Below are positions 23,927-32,140 of a DNA stretch of 45,696 nt, piece after piece (within the stretch, counting starts at the first letter, position 1; the number at the start of each line of letters is the position of its first letter). The translations under genes were made by a program, and so were the position numbers. Where the stretch lies: contig JBOHER010000343.1 of assembly GCA_050701115.1 (NCBI GenBank), positions 1-45,696 on the forward strand, given 5' to 3'. Source of the stretch: JBOHER01 sp050701115 (GTDB lineage Bacteria; Actinomycetota; Actinomycetes; Mycobacteriales; Pseudonocardiaceae). Under the pieces are notes generated by a model. That model saw only the letters and a list, made by a program, of their open reading frames with translations. It did not search any database and was not told the DNA's origin.

Positions 23927-26410
23927 CTACTCCTCGTCGACGTCCGAGGGTGGCTCGCCCCCGCGGATCAGGTACAGCGCCGAGTCCAGCTCGTCCGGTT
24001 TGATCAGCACCTCGCGCGCCTTGGACCCCTCCGAAGGGCCGACGATGCCCCGCGTCTCGAGCAGGTCCATCAGCCTGCCTGCCTTGGCGAAACCGACCCG
24101 CAGCTTGCGCTGCAGCATCGAGGTCGACCCGAACTGGGAGGTGATGATCAGCTCGGCAGCCTGTATCAGCACCTCGAGGTCGTCGCCGATGTCGGCGTCG
24201 ATCTCCTTCTTCTCGCTCACCTTGGCCGCGGTGACACCGTCGGTGTACTCGGGTTGCGCCTGATCCTTGGTGAAGTTGACCACCGAAGCGATCTCCTCGT
24301 CGGTGATGAACGCGCCCTGGATCCGGACCGGCTTACCCGCCCCCATCGGCAGGTACAGCGCGTCGCCCATGCCGATCAGCTTCTCCGCTCCCGGCTGGTC
24401 GAGGATGACCCGGGAATCGGTCAACGACGAGGTCGCGAACGACAGCCGGGAGGGCACGTTCGTCTTGATCAGGCCGGTCACCACATCCACCGACGGCCGC
24501 TGGGTGGCCAGCACCAGGTGGATGCCCGCGGCGCGGGCCTTCTGGGTGATCCGGACGATCGCGTCCTCCACGTCGCGCGGCGCGGTCATCATCAGGTCGG
24601 CCAACTCGTCGACGATGGCCATGATGTAGGGATACGGCCGGTACTCCCGCTCGCTGCCCGGCGGCGCGGTGATCTCGCCCGAGCGCACCTTCTTGTTGAA
24701 ATCGTCGATGTGCCGGACCCGGTTGGCCTGCATGTCCTGGTAGCGCTGCTCCATCTCCTCCACCAGCCAGGCGAGCGCGGCAGCGGCCTTCTTCGGCTGG
24801 GTGATGATGGGCGTGATCAGGTGCGGGATGCCCTCGTACGGCGTCAGCTCGACCATTTTGGGGTCGATCAGGATCATCCTGACCTCATCCGGCGTGGCCC
24901 TGGACAGCAGCGACACCAGCATGGAGTTGACGAAGCTGGACTTACCGGAACCCGTTGATCCCGCGACCAGCAGGTGCGGCATCTTGGTCAGGTTCGCCGT
25001 GACGAAGTGGCCCTCGATGTCCTTGCCGAGGCCGATGACCATCGGGTGGCTGTCCTTGCCCGCGGTGGACGAGCGCAGCACGTCGCCCAGCCGCACCATC
25101 TCGCGGTCGGTGTTGGGTACCTCGATACCGACGGCCGACTTGCCCGGAATCGGCGCGAGCAGCCGGACGTTGTCGGTGGCCACCGCGTAGGCGATGTTCC
25201 TGGTCAGAGTAGTGATCTTCTCGACCTTCACACCGGGGCCGACCTCGACCTCGTAACGCGTCACCGTCGGGCCGCGGGTGAAGCCGGTGACCTGAGCGTC
25301 GATGCTGAACTGGTCGAGCACGCCGGTGATCGCCTCGATCATGGTGTCGTTGGCCTTGCTGCGCTTCTTGGGTGCCTCGCCCAAGGTGAGCAGGTCCGGT
25401 GACGGCAGCGTGTAGTCGCCCTCGACGGTGCGGATCACCGACAGGGCAGGTTCCACCTTGCGGGTTTTGCGCTCCGGCACATCGGCCGGCTTGATCTTCG
25501 GCTCGGCCGACTGGTCCGCCTTGGGCACCGGGAGTTCCGCGGTGTCACCCCCAGCACCGCTGCCCTGGCGCCTGCGCGACGGCCTGCGCAAGCGCACTGT
25601 GGTGGCGTCTGCTTCCTGCTCGAGCCCGGCCCGGCGGGCGGCCAGCGCCCGGCGCTCGGCCAGCACCTCGTCGTACTCCTCGGGGTCAAGGCCCCAACTG
25701 CGCAGCCGGTGCGGAATCTGGCGGACGGGGGTGCCGGTGACCACCAGCACCCCGTAGCCGAGCGCGATGATCAGCAAGGGGATCGCCAACCAGACCGTGA
25801 CTCCCCGCGCGAGGAAGTCGCCCGCGGCCCAGCCGATCCATCCGCCCGCGTACATCATGTCGTCGTGTTCGGCGGGCCTGCCGCTGAACAGGTGCAGCAA
25901 ACCGAGCAGCGCCAGCGTCATCAGCAGCGAGCCGATGACCATCCGGGGACGGGTTTCCGGTTGCGGTTCGGTGCGCATCAGCACTACCGCGATCGCCACG
26001 AGCACCAAGGGCAACGTCACCGCGGCCGCACCGAAGACACCGCGTGTGCCCACGTTCATCCAGCCGCCGACCGGGCCCGCGGCGCGAACCCAGACGCCCA
26101 CGGCAGTGATGAGCGCGAACGCGACCAGGCCAAGCGCGAGACCGTCCCTGCGGTGTTCGGCCTCGAGGTCTCGGGTCCGCCCGACCGCCCGGGCCACGCT
26201 GCCGACCCCCCTGGCGACCATCCCCCAACTGGCCCGAACCGCGCGCCCGAGGCCACCGCCGGATCTGGCCCGGGTGCGGGACGCGGCTTTGCCGGTACGT
26301 GACCGTGCGCCGTTGCGCGGCCGTGACGAACCCCCTGAGCTGCGCGGACGCCGCGCGCCCTGCGATCCGCGTGTGGTGCTGCGTTTTCTTGTCACGGTCC
26401 CGCTCGCCAT
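23927..26410 (-). CDS. ftsK: DNA translocase FtsK
   Basis: This encodes 827 residues. FtsK pumps chromosome termini through the closing septum and activates XerCD at dif. A very basic N-terminal tail (1-60, RS/RG-rich) is followed by four to five membrane helices (about 95-235) and a linker. The motor has Walker A GSTGSGKSS and Walker B-region VDELADLMM. The C-terminal gamma winged helix (LQRKLRVGFAKAGRLMDLLE and GIVGPSEGSKAREVLI) reads KOPS sites. The start ATG 26410 follows TAACGT by six bases. Confidence 0.96.
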   Translation of the reverse strand: MASGTVTRKRSTTRGSQGARRPRSSGGSSRPRNGARSRTGKAASRTRARSGGGLGRAVRASWGMVARGVGSVARAVGRTRDLEAEHRRDGLALGLVAFALITAVGVWVRAAGPVGGWMNVGTRGVFGAAAVTLPLVLVAIAVVLMRTEPQPETRPRMVIGSLLMTLALLGLLHLFSGRPAEHDDMMYAGGWIGWAAGDFLARGVTVWLAIPLLIIALGYGVLVVTGTPVRQIPHRLRSWGLDPEEYDEVLAERRALAARRAGLEQEADATTVRLRRPSRRRQGSGAGGDTAELPVPKADQSAEPKIKPADVPERKTRKVEPALSVIRTVEGDYTLPSPDLLTLGEAPKKRSKANDTMIEAITGVLDQFSIDAQVTGFTRGPTVTRYEVEVGPGVKVEKITTLTRNIAYAVATDNVRLLAPIPGKSAVGIEVPNTDREMVRLGDVLRSSTAGKDSHPMVIGLGKDIEGHFVTANLTKMPHLLVAGSTGSGKSSFVNSMLVSLLSRATPDEVRMILIDPKMVELTPYEGIPHLITPIITQPKKAAAALAWLVEEMEQRYQDMQANRVRHIDDFNKKVRSGEITAPPGSEREYRPYPYIMAIVDELADLMMTAPRDVEDAIVRITQKARAAGIHLVLATQRPSVDVVTGLIKTNVPSRLSFATSSLTDSRVILDQPGAEKLIGMGDALYLPMGAGKPVRIQGAFITDEEIASVVNFTKDQAQPEYTDGVTAAKVSEKKEIDADIGDDLEVLIQAAELIITSQFGSTSMLQRKLRVGFAKAGRLMDLLETRGIVGPSEGSKAREVLIKPDELDSALYLIRGGEPPSDVDEE

Positions 26411-26416
26411 ACCTCT

Positions 26417-26422
26417 ACGTTA
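26417..26422 (-). promoter_or_regulatory. -10 hexamer of ftsK, leaderless type
   Basis: TAACGT (minus strand) then AGAGGT then ATG 26410. The GAGG abuts the start codon too closely to act as a ribosome site. Confidence 0.5.
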
Positions 26423-26562
26423 ACTCTGAAGCCACACTCGTCACATCTGCCACTCGCGGCACAGCCTTGAATTCTCATGTCGGATCATTCACACCCATGC
26501 CGGAATCGCTCACTCGCACGCTGAGCGAACAGAAGTGGCAGGGCCGACACTGTGCCGCATCG

Positions 26563-26591
26563 GAAAGTCGGGGTCTCATGCGAAAGTCGGG
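26563..26591 (+). repeat. Direct repeat GAAAGTCGGG (two copies) upstream of the acyltransferase
   Basis: GAAAGTCGGG occurs at 26563-26572 and 26582-26591, a period of 19 bases, about two turns of DNA. It is followed by an inverted repeat TGCAC (26595-26599)/GTGCA (26609-26613). The divergent gap 26411-26699 otherwise holds no gene I can support; these are candidate operator elements. Confidence 0.45.
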
Positions 26592-26699
26592 CTATGCACG
26601 CTCGTTGAGTGCACCCGCCGTTCGTGTCTCACCTGCACGGACACATGATGAAGCAAGGCCACGGCGACCCGCCAGGCCCCTCATGAAATGCTCTGTTCC

Positions 26700-27533
26700 A
26701 TGGTGGCGGTGCAGGTGAGCAAAAACGAACCGACACGCCGGTGGCCGGCCGAAGACCGAGCACCCAGGATCTGGCGCACCATGCTGGTGATGAACCAGTC
26801 CGTCGTCGCCCTTGCGGGCAAGCTCAAGGTCACCGGCGGGATGCCGGCCGAACTGTTCGGCAAGCCGCTGCTGATGGCCGCCAACCACATCGGGGTGTTC
26901 GACGCGCTGGTGCTGCTGGCAGCGTGCCGGCGTATCGGTGTCGCACCCATATTCATGCTGGCGGGCGGGCTGCTGGACGCTCCGATGCTCGGTCCGGCGC
27001 TGCGGGCAGGCGGTCATCTCCGCATCGATCGCGGCAAGACGAGCGCGCTCGACCAGTTCGCCGATGCCACCGAGGCGCTGCGCACCAGTACCGCCCCGGT
27101 GCTGGTGTACCCCGAGGGCCGCATCAGCCACGACCCTGGGCTGTGGCCGGAGCGGGGAAAGACCGGTGCGGCAAGGCTGGCGCTAGCCGCCGGGGTGCCG
27201 GTGGTGCCGGTCAGCCAGTGGGGCGCGCACGAGGCGGTCTACTGGGGTACCGAGACGGTCAACGGCCTGGCTGATCTCGCCCCGCTGGCACGCTCGGGCC
27301 TGACCTCGCCCGTGCGGCGGCCGACGTTCCAGGTGCATTTCGGCGACCCGATCGACCTCTCCGGCCTCGAACAGGGCAAGCCGGGGGCACCCTGGCGCGC
27401 CCACTCACGGATCATGCAGGCGATCGCCGACGGGTTGGTACCGCTGCGCGCGGACGAACTCGACGCACCCAGGTTTCATGACCCCACCCGCCCCACCGAC
27501 GGCAAAAGCCCCTGGAAACCGGCCGCAGGCTAG
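26700..27533 (+). CDS. PlsC-family 1-acyl-glycerol-3-phosphate acyltransferase
   Basis: This encodes about 277 residues. The start is uncertain: ATG 26700, ATG 26688 and GTG 26715 are all possible and none has a clear ribosome site. The acyltransferase motifs are NHIGVFD (H-x4-D, catalytic), RIDRGK, YPEGRIS (EG motif) and PVVPVSQWGAH. Such enzymes add the second acyl chain to lysophosphatidic acid at the membrane. A single weakly hydrophobic segment precedes the motif. The C-terminus is Pro-rich. Substrate could also be another acyl acceptor, as several paralogues exist in these genomes. Confidence 0.9.
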   Translation: MVAVQVSKNEPTRRWPAEDRAPRIWRTMLVMNQSVVALAGKLKVTGGMPAELFGKPLLMAANHIGVFDALVLLAACRRIGVAPIFMLAGGLLDAPMLGPALRAGGHLRIDRGKTSALDQFADATEALRTSTAPVLVYPEGRISHDPGLWPERGKTGAARLALAAGVPVVPVSQWGAHEAVYWGTETVNGLADLAPLARSGLTSPVRRPTFQVHFGDPIDLSGLEQGKPGAPWRAHSRIMQAIADGLVPLRADELDAPRFHDPTRPTDGKSPWKPAAG

Positions 27534-27650
27534 CGGGGTGCCCCCATGTCCCCAATGTGGCTGTGCGGACGTTGGATCGCGCTGGAGTGCTGGCGCGCAG
27601 AGGCCAAGGGGCGGGTGGTAAAACCGGGTGAACATGTCGGTGGCCGGACA

Positions 27651-27656
27651 TAACCT
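27651..27656 (+). promoter_or_regulatory. -10 hexamer of the EamA transporter gene, leaderless type
   Basis: TAACCT is followed by six bases and GTG 27663. An inverted repeat ATGTC (27634-27638)/GACAT (27647-27651) overlaps its left edge and could be an operator. Confidence 0.5.
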
Positions 27657-27662
27657 CTCCTG

Positions 27663-28649
27663 GTGGCCTCTGACCTCTCCGCGCCCGTCCGGCACCCTGT
27701 CATCGCCCATACCGGCCGTGGCATCGCGCTGATCCTGCTCGCCTCGCTGTTGTTCGGCAGTTCGGGCGCGATCGGCAAACCCGCGATGCTCGCTGGCATG
27801 TCCCCGGTGCAGGTCGCCGCGGCAAGGATCGGGTTGTCGGCGCTGGTCCTGCTCATCGGCGTGGCACTGTTCCGGCCCACCCTGCTCCGCGTCCGCCGGG
27901 GCGAATGGCGCCTGCTCGCGGGCTACGGTCTGCTCGGAGTAGCCGGCGTGCAACTGTTCTACTTCGTCGCCGCGGCGCGGATCCCGGTTGGCGTCGCGAT
28001 CCTGCTGGAGTTCACCTCGCCGGTGCTGATCGCACTGTGGGTCCGTTTCGTGCGCGGTATCCGGCTCCCCCGGGCGATGTGGGCGGGGATCGGGCTGGCG
28101 ATGACCGGGCTCGCGCTCGTCGCCCAAGTGTGGGACGGCCTGCGGTTGGACGCCGTCGGCCTGCTCGCCGGCATGCTGGCCGCTGTGTGTTCGGCGGCGT
28201 ACTTCCTGCTTGGCGAGCATGGTGTGAGCACACGTCACCCGCTCGGCATGGTCACCTGGGGCATGGTAATCGGCGCGCTCGCGGTGTGCGCCATAGCGCC
28301 GCCCTGGACCTGGCCGGTGGATGTGCTGAGCGGCAGCGCGGCATTCGGCCCGTGGCAGCCACCGGTATGGGCGCTGCTGGTGGCGTTGACGCTGATCTCG
28401 ACGGTGCTGGCCTACCTCGCAGGGATCACCGCGCTACGCCACCTGCCCGCGTCGGTGGCCAGTGTGCTCGGGCTGTGCGAACCGCTGGTCGCCACCGCTC
28501 TCGCTTGGGCTCTGCTGGGCGAATCGCTGGCGATCCTGCAGCTCATCGGAGCAGGAGTGCTGCTGACCGGCGCGACGATCGTGCAGTTGAACTCCCCGGG
28601 AAAGCAGCCGACTCCGGCGGAGCCGTTGCCCGACCCGGTGAGGTCGTGA
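27663..28649 (+). CDS. EamA/DMT-superfamily exporter (RhtA-like)
   Basis: This encodes 328 residues with ten predicted membrane helices in two EamA repeats of five. Features are GIALILLASLLFGSSGAIGK in the first helix, EFTSPVLIALWVRF in helix four or so, and LCEPLVATALAWALLGE in the second repeat, the typical end of an EamA domain. Members export amino acids or related metabolites. The substrate is not evident. It appears monocistronic: it has its own promoter and an 11-bp hairpin at the stop codon. Confidence 0.88.
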   Translation: MASDLSAPVRHPVIAHTGRGIALILLASLLFGSSGAIGKPAMLAGMSPVQVAAARIGLSALVLLIGVALFRPTLLRVRRGEWRLLAGYGLLGVAGVQLFYFVAAARIPVGVAILLEFTSPVLIALWVRFVRGIRLPRAMWAGIGLAMTGLALVAQVWDGLRLDAVGLLAGMLAAVCSAAYFLLGEHGVSTRHPLGMVTWGMVIGALAVCAIAPPWTWPVDVLSGSAAFGPWQPPVWALLVALTLISTVLAYLAGITALRHLPASVASVLGLCEPLVATALAWALLGESLAILQLIGAGVLLTGATIVQLNSPGKQPTPAEPLPDPVRS

Positions 28650-28673
28650 GCGGCAGTTGAGTCCGCTCACGAC
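28643..28673 (+). terminator. Strong hairpin at the end of the EamA gene
   Basis: GTCGTGAGCGG (28643-28653) and CCGCTCACGAC (28663-28673) are perfect inverted repeats with a nine-base loop. They overlap the stop codon. There is no T-run, as is common in actinobacterial terminators. The arm shares GTCGTGAG with the nested repeat at 34575-34582. Confidence 0.7.
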
Positions 28674-28685
28674 ACCCACCCGAGC

Positions 28686-28760
28686 TCAGCCCTCCAGCAG
28701 CGTGTTCATCTCGACGATCTCGGCTTGCTGAACGGCGTTCGGCCTAAATCCGCGGCGATT
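28686..28760 (-). pseudogene. Possible remnant of a DUF305 protein C-terminus
   Basis: On the minus strand the frame ending at TGA 28686-28688 reads AVQQAEIVEMNTLLEG. This resembles the C-terminal helix of DUF305 proteins (QQxEIxEMxxLL). Upstream sequence (28740-28872) does not continue the family convincingly in any frame. It could be a deletion remnant. The resemblance is short. Confidence 0.3.
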
Positions 28761-28872
28761 GGAAAGACACCGGCCGCGCTGCACAGGTCTGCTGCCCACC
28801 CGCGGAATGGTGGTGGCACTTGCCGGTCTGCTCGTCATGATCAGCGGCACCGCCCGCGTCATCGCGCCACCG

Positions 28873-30579
28873 CTAGACCGGGATGACGGTGGGCACGATC
28901 ATCGGGCGGCGACGGTAGGTCTGCGCGACCCACCGGCCGACTACCCGCCGCACAGCCTGGGCGATGCGATGCGTGTCGGTGATGCCCTCAGCCTCTGTGC
29001 GGGCCAGTTCCATCTCGACCAGCGGCAGCACGGCGTCCAACGCTTTGGGATCGTCGGAGAAGCCTCGGCCGGACACGGTGGGCGCCGTCACCGCCCGCCC
29101 GGTGCTGTGGTCGATGGCCACATTGATCGCGATGAAACCGCCTTCACCGAGGATCAGCCGATCTGACAGCGTGGACTCGCCGACGTCACCCACCGAGAGA
29201 CCATCGACGTAGACGTGACCGATTTCCACCCGGCCGGTGCGACTCGCCTGTCCGTCGACCAGGTCGACCACGACGCCGTCCTCGGCGATCACCACGTTGC
29301 GAGGATCGACGCCGGTCTTGACGGCGAGTTCGCCGTTGGCGCGCAGGTGCTTCCACTCCCCGTGCACCGGCATCACGTTGCTCGGCCGGATCGCGTTGTA
29401 CAGGAACAACAGCTCCCCCGCGGAGGCATGGCCGGACACATGCACCTTTGCGTTGCCCTGGTGCACGACGTTGGCGCCCATCCGCACCAGCCCGTTGACC
29501 ACATTGAAGACAGCGGTTTCGTTACCGGGAACCATGGAACTGGCCAGCACCACGGTGTCCCCCGGGCGCAGGGTAATGTTGCGGTGCTCGCCCCGCGCCA
29601 TCCGCGAGAGTGCCGACAGCGGTTCCCCCTGCGACCCGGTGGAGACGAACAACACCCTGGTCCCGGGGAGATTCGCCGCCTCGTCGGCGTCGATGAGCAG
29701 ACCGTCCGGCACGTTCAGGAAGCCCAACTCGGCGGCGATGCCCATATTGCGCACCATCGAGCGGCCCACGAACGCCACCCGGCGACCGTGCGCGACCGCG
29801 GCGTCCAGCACCTGCTGCACGCGGTGTACATGGCTGGCGAAGCAGGCGACGATGACCCGCTGCTTGACCTGGCTGAGCACGCTCGCCAGCACCGGGCCGA
29901 TCTCCCGCTCGGGAGTGACGAAGCCGGGTACCTCCGCGTTGGTGGAGTCGATGCACAACAGGTCGACACCTTCGTCACCCAGCCGGGAGAACCCGGCCAG
30001 ATCGGTCAGCCTGCCGTCCAGCGGCAACTGGTCGAGCTTGATATCGCCGGTGTGCAGGACCAGCCCGGCCTCGGTGCGGATGGCGACCGCCAGCGCGTCC
30101 GGGATCGAGTGGTTGACCGCGAAGAACTCGAGATCGAACGGACCGATCGCGCGCTGGTCTCCCTCGCTGACGTGCACCAGCGTCGGTCGCTGCCTGTGTT
30201 CTCTGCATTTGGCGGCCAGCAGGGCAAGGGTGAACTGCGAACCGTACACCGGTAGGTCGGGGCGCAGGCGAAGCAGGAACGGCACCGCGCCGATGTGGTC
30301 CTCATGGCCGTGCGTGAGCACCAGGGCGTCGATATCGTCCAGCCGGTCCTCGATCGCGCGAAAGTCCGGCAGGATCAGGTCGACACCGGGCTGCTCGTCC
30401 TCGGGGAACAGCACGCCGCAGTCGACGATCAGCAGCCTGCCGCCGAACTCGAAGACGGTCATGTTCCTGCCGACTTCGCCGATCCCGCCCAGCGCGACGA
30501 TCCGAAGGCCGCCCGCGGGCAGCGTCGGTGGGGCGTTGGTCGGTCCCGGTCCCGTCACCAACTCTGCGGGCGAGTTCAC
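28873..30579 (-). CDS. rnj: Ribonuclease J
   Basis: This encodes 568 residues from a GTG that overlaps the dapA stop (GTGA). It is a metallo-beta-lactamase/beta-CASP nuclease with 5'-to-3' exo- and endo-activity, a main mRNA and rRNA processing enzyme in actinobacteria. The zinc motif HGHEDH is in ALVLTHGHEDHIGAVPFLL. Other motifs are HTGDIKLDQLPLDG, the beta-CASP loop VSTGSQGEPLSALSRMA and VHVSGHASAGELLFL. The C-terminal domain ends RRRPMIVPTVIPV. The dapA-RNase J pairing is conserved in mycobacteria (Rv2753c-Rv2752c). Confidence 0.95.
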   Translation of the reverse strand: MNSPAELVTGPGPTNAPPTLPAGGLRIVALGGIGEVGRNMTVFEFGGRLLIVDCGVLFPEDEQPGVDLILPDFRAIEDRLDDIDALVLTHGHEDHIGAVPFLLRLRPDLPVYGSQFTLALLAAKCREHRQRPTLVHVSEGDQRAIGPFDLEFFAVNHSIPDALAVAIRTEAGLVLHTGDIKLDQLPLDGRLTDLAGFSRLGDEGVDLLCIDSTNAEVPGFVTPEREIGPVLASVLSQVKQRVIVACFASHVHRVQQVLDAAVAHGRRVAFVGRSMVRNMGIAAELGFLNVPDGLLIDADEAANLPGTRVLFVSTGSQGEPLSALSRMARGEHRNITLRPGDTVVLASSMVPGNETAVFNVVNGLVRMGANVVHQGNAKVHVSGHASAGELLFLYNAIRPSNVMPVHGEWKHLRANGELAVKTGVDPRNVVIAEDGVVVDLVDGQASRTGRVEIGHVYVDGLSVGDVGESTLSDRLILGEGGFIAINVAIDHSTGRAVTAPTVSGRGFSDDPKALDAVLPLVEMELARTEAEGITDTHRIAQAVRRVVGRWVAQTYRRRPMIVPTVIPV

Positions 30580-31589
30580 TCCGGTAGGTTCCCCACGCTG
30601 GTGTGGGTCGTCGGTGCGACGTACGCGGCCGAGGCATCGGCGTGCGCGACGCGCGAACTGTGCCAGTCGGACGAGAAAGCCTCCAGCGGAACGCCCGCCT
30701 GGGTGAGGTCATTGGCGATCGCCTGAACCTGGTCTTGCGTCGCGGGCACGATCGGCAACCTCGGATCGCCGACGTCGTAGCCGCGCAGGCGCAGCGCGGT
30801 CTTGGCGAACACCACGCCGCCCACCCGGGAGAACGCCCGCAGGACCGGCAGCATGCCGCGATGGTTGGTGCGCGCGGTCGAGGTATCACCGGTCTCGTAG
30901 GCGTCGATCATCGCCGCGATCCGGCCGGCCACGACATGCCCGATCACGCTGACCACCCCGGCGGCCCCCACCGAGAGCCACGGCAGATTCAGTGCGTCGT
31001 CACCGGAGTAGTAGGCGAGGTGTGTGTTGGCGATGACCTCGCTGCCGGCCAGCAGGTCCCCCTTTGCGTCCTTGACGGCCACGATCCGCGGGTGCTCGGC
31101 GAGCCTGCGCAGCGTGTCCACCTCGATCGGCACGATCGAGCGGGGCGGGATGTCGTAGAGCATCACCGGCAACTCGGTGGCGTCGGCGACGGTGGTGAAG
31201 TGGGCGTACAGACCGGCCTGGCTGGGCCGGGAATAGTACGGCGTCACCAGAAGCAGGCCATGTGCGCCCGCCTTCTCCGCCTGCCGGGCGAGTTCGACAC
31301 TGTGCGCGGTGTCGTAGGTGCCCGCACCGGCCACGACGGTGGCCCTGGCGCCCACCGTCTCGACGACGGCGCGGACCAGTTCGGCCTTCTCCTTGTCGGA
31401 AGTGGTGGGGCTCTCACCGGTGGTACCGTTGACCACCAGTCCGTCATTACCCAGGTCCACCAGGTGTTCGGCCAGCTCAGCGGCCCGCTTCAGATCCAGG
31501 GCGCCGTCGGAGTCGAACGGGGTGACCATGGCGGTGAGCACGCGGCCGAACGGACGCCCGGGCGCGGCTGTGGGAGCTGGCATCGACAT
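30576..31589 (-). CDS. dapA: 4-hydroxy-tetrahydrodipicolinate synthase DapA
   Basis: This encodes 337 residues from ATG 31589. DapA condenses pyruvate and aspartate semialdehyde, the first committed step to meso-diaminopimelate and lysine. Motifs are LTAMVTPFDSDGALDL, GTTGESPTTSDKEK (substrate loop), catalytic Tyr in MLYDIPPRS and Schiff-base Lys in IVAVKDAKGDL, with YYSGDDALNLP. The end (about 20 residues) is longer than the E. coli enzyme. The start lies six bases after TACCGT. dapB, the next step, is about 5.7 kb away in the same orientation. Confidence 0.96.
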   Translation of the reverse strand: MSMPAPTAAPGRPFGRVLTAMVTPFDSDGALDLKRAAELAEHLVDLGNDGLVVNGTTGESPTTSDKEKAELVRAVVETVGARATVVAGAGTYDTAHSVELARQAEKAGAHGLLLVTPYYSRPSQAGLYAHFTTVADATELPVMLYDIPPRSIVPIEVDTLRRLAEHPRIVAVKDAKGDLLAGSEVIANTHLAYYSGDDALNLPWLSVGAAGVVSVIGHVVAGRIAAMIDAYETGDTSTARTNHRGMLPVLRAFSRVGGVVFAKTALRLRGYDVGDPRLPIVPATQDQVQAIANDLTQAGVPLEAFSSDWHSSRVAHADASAAYVAPTTHTSVGNLPE

Positions 31590-31595
31590 GTCTTG

Positions 31596-31601
31596 ACGGT
31601 A
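31596..31601 (-). promoter_or_regulatory. -10 hexamer of dapA, leaderless type
   Basis: TACCGT (minus strand), six bases, ATG 31589. There is no ribosome site. Confidence 0.5.
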
Positions 31602-31605
31602 CCGC

Positions 31606-31620
31606 GTTGGTCCATCCAAC
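31606..31620. promoter_or_regulatory. Palindrome upstream of the dapA -10
   Basis: GTTGG-TCCAT-CCAAC sits five to nineteen bases upstream of the -10 box, where a repressor would block polymerase. The binding protein is unknown. Confidence 0.35.
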
Positions 31621-31633
31621 ACGCCGCCGACCT

Positions 31634-31677
31634 GAGCCGATGTGGCGTGGCGTTCAGCGCACCTCGCGCATCGGCTC
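31634..31677 (-). terminator. Inverted repeat after the thyX-ACT operon
   Basis: GAGCCGATG (31634-31642) and CATCGGCTC (31669-31677) can pair, 53 bases past the ACT-protein stop and before the dapA promoter. The loop is long (26 bases). Confidence 0.4.
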
Positions 31678-31729
31678 TCCGCGAACCTGGACAGCGCGGG
31701 CTCACCGGCCTATGCGGCCCCATCTGAGG

Positions 31730-32140
31730 TCAGCCGCGATGGACCTCGTGGCCGGAGATCTCCAGTGCGTCGATGGCGCGCGCCAGATCGGTTTCCTTGA
31801 CCAGCACGTGGTCGGTGTCGAATGTGGACAGCGAGAACAAGGCCACTCCGGCTGCGGCGAGTTCGCTGGCCAGCGCGGCGATGATGCCGGTGAGCGTGAA
31901 CTCCAACGGTCCGCGCACGGACAGCAGGCGCCACCCGCCCTCGGTGGTGGCCGGCCCTTCGCCGATCGCGCTTCGCCACACCGCGAGCGGGCAGATCACC
32001 GACACCTCCTTATCAGTCTTGGTCACCGACACCAGTGCGCCCTCCACCTCAGCGAACAGGCTCGCGGGGGCGCCGTCGGCAGGGTCCAGCCGCGCCACCA
32101 CGTACTCCCCCGGTTGGACGTCGATCGCAAGACGCCGCAT
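31730..32140 (-). CDS. ACT-domain (CASTOR/aspartokinase-type) protein
   Basis: This encodes 136 residues from ATG 32140. The start shares one base with the thyX stop (TGATG), so it is translationally coupled. Two ACT-like halves are visible: an N-terminal strand-rich part ending KTDKEVSVICP, then the region GPLEFTLTGIIAALASELAAAGVALFSLSTF... typical of the CASTOR/ACT_7 family (ligand site between strand and helix). These domains bind amino acids and regulate, but no enzyme domain is attached. Proximity to dapA suggests lysine or aspartate-family sensing; the coupling to thyX is unexplained. Confidence 0.82.
   Translation of the reverse strand: MRRLAIDVQPGEYVVARLDPADGAPASLFAEVEGALVSVTKTDKEVSVICPLAVWRSAIGEGPATTEGGWRLLSVRGPLEFTLTGIIAALASELAAAGVALFSLSTFDTDHVLVKETDLARAIDALEISGHEVHRG

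Noticed and set aside
28759..29166. Plus-strand frame with a hydrophobic stretch (MVVALAGLLVMISG)
   Set aside because: It runs antisense into RNase J and shows no family; the hydrophobic run is too short a basis.
31590..31729. Lysine riboswitch upstream of dapA
   Set aside because: The start is apparently leaderless, leaving no room for a leader RNA.
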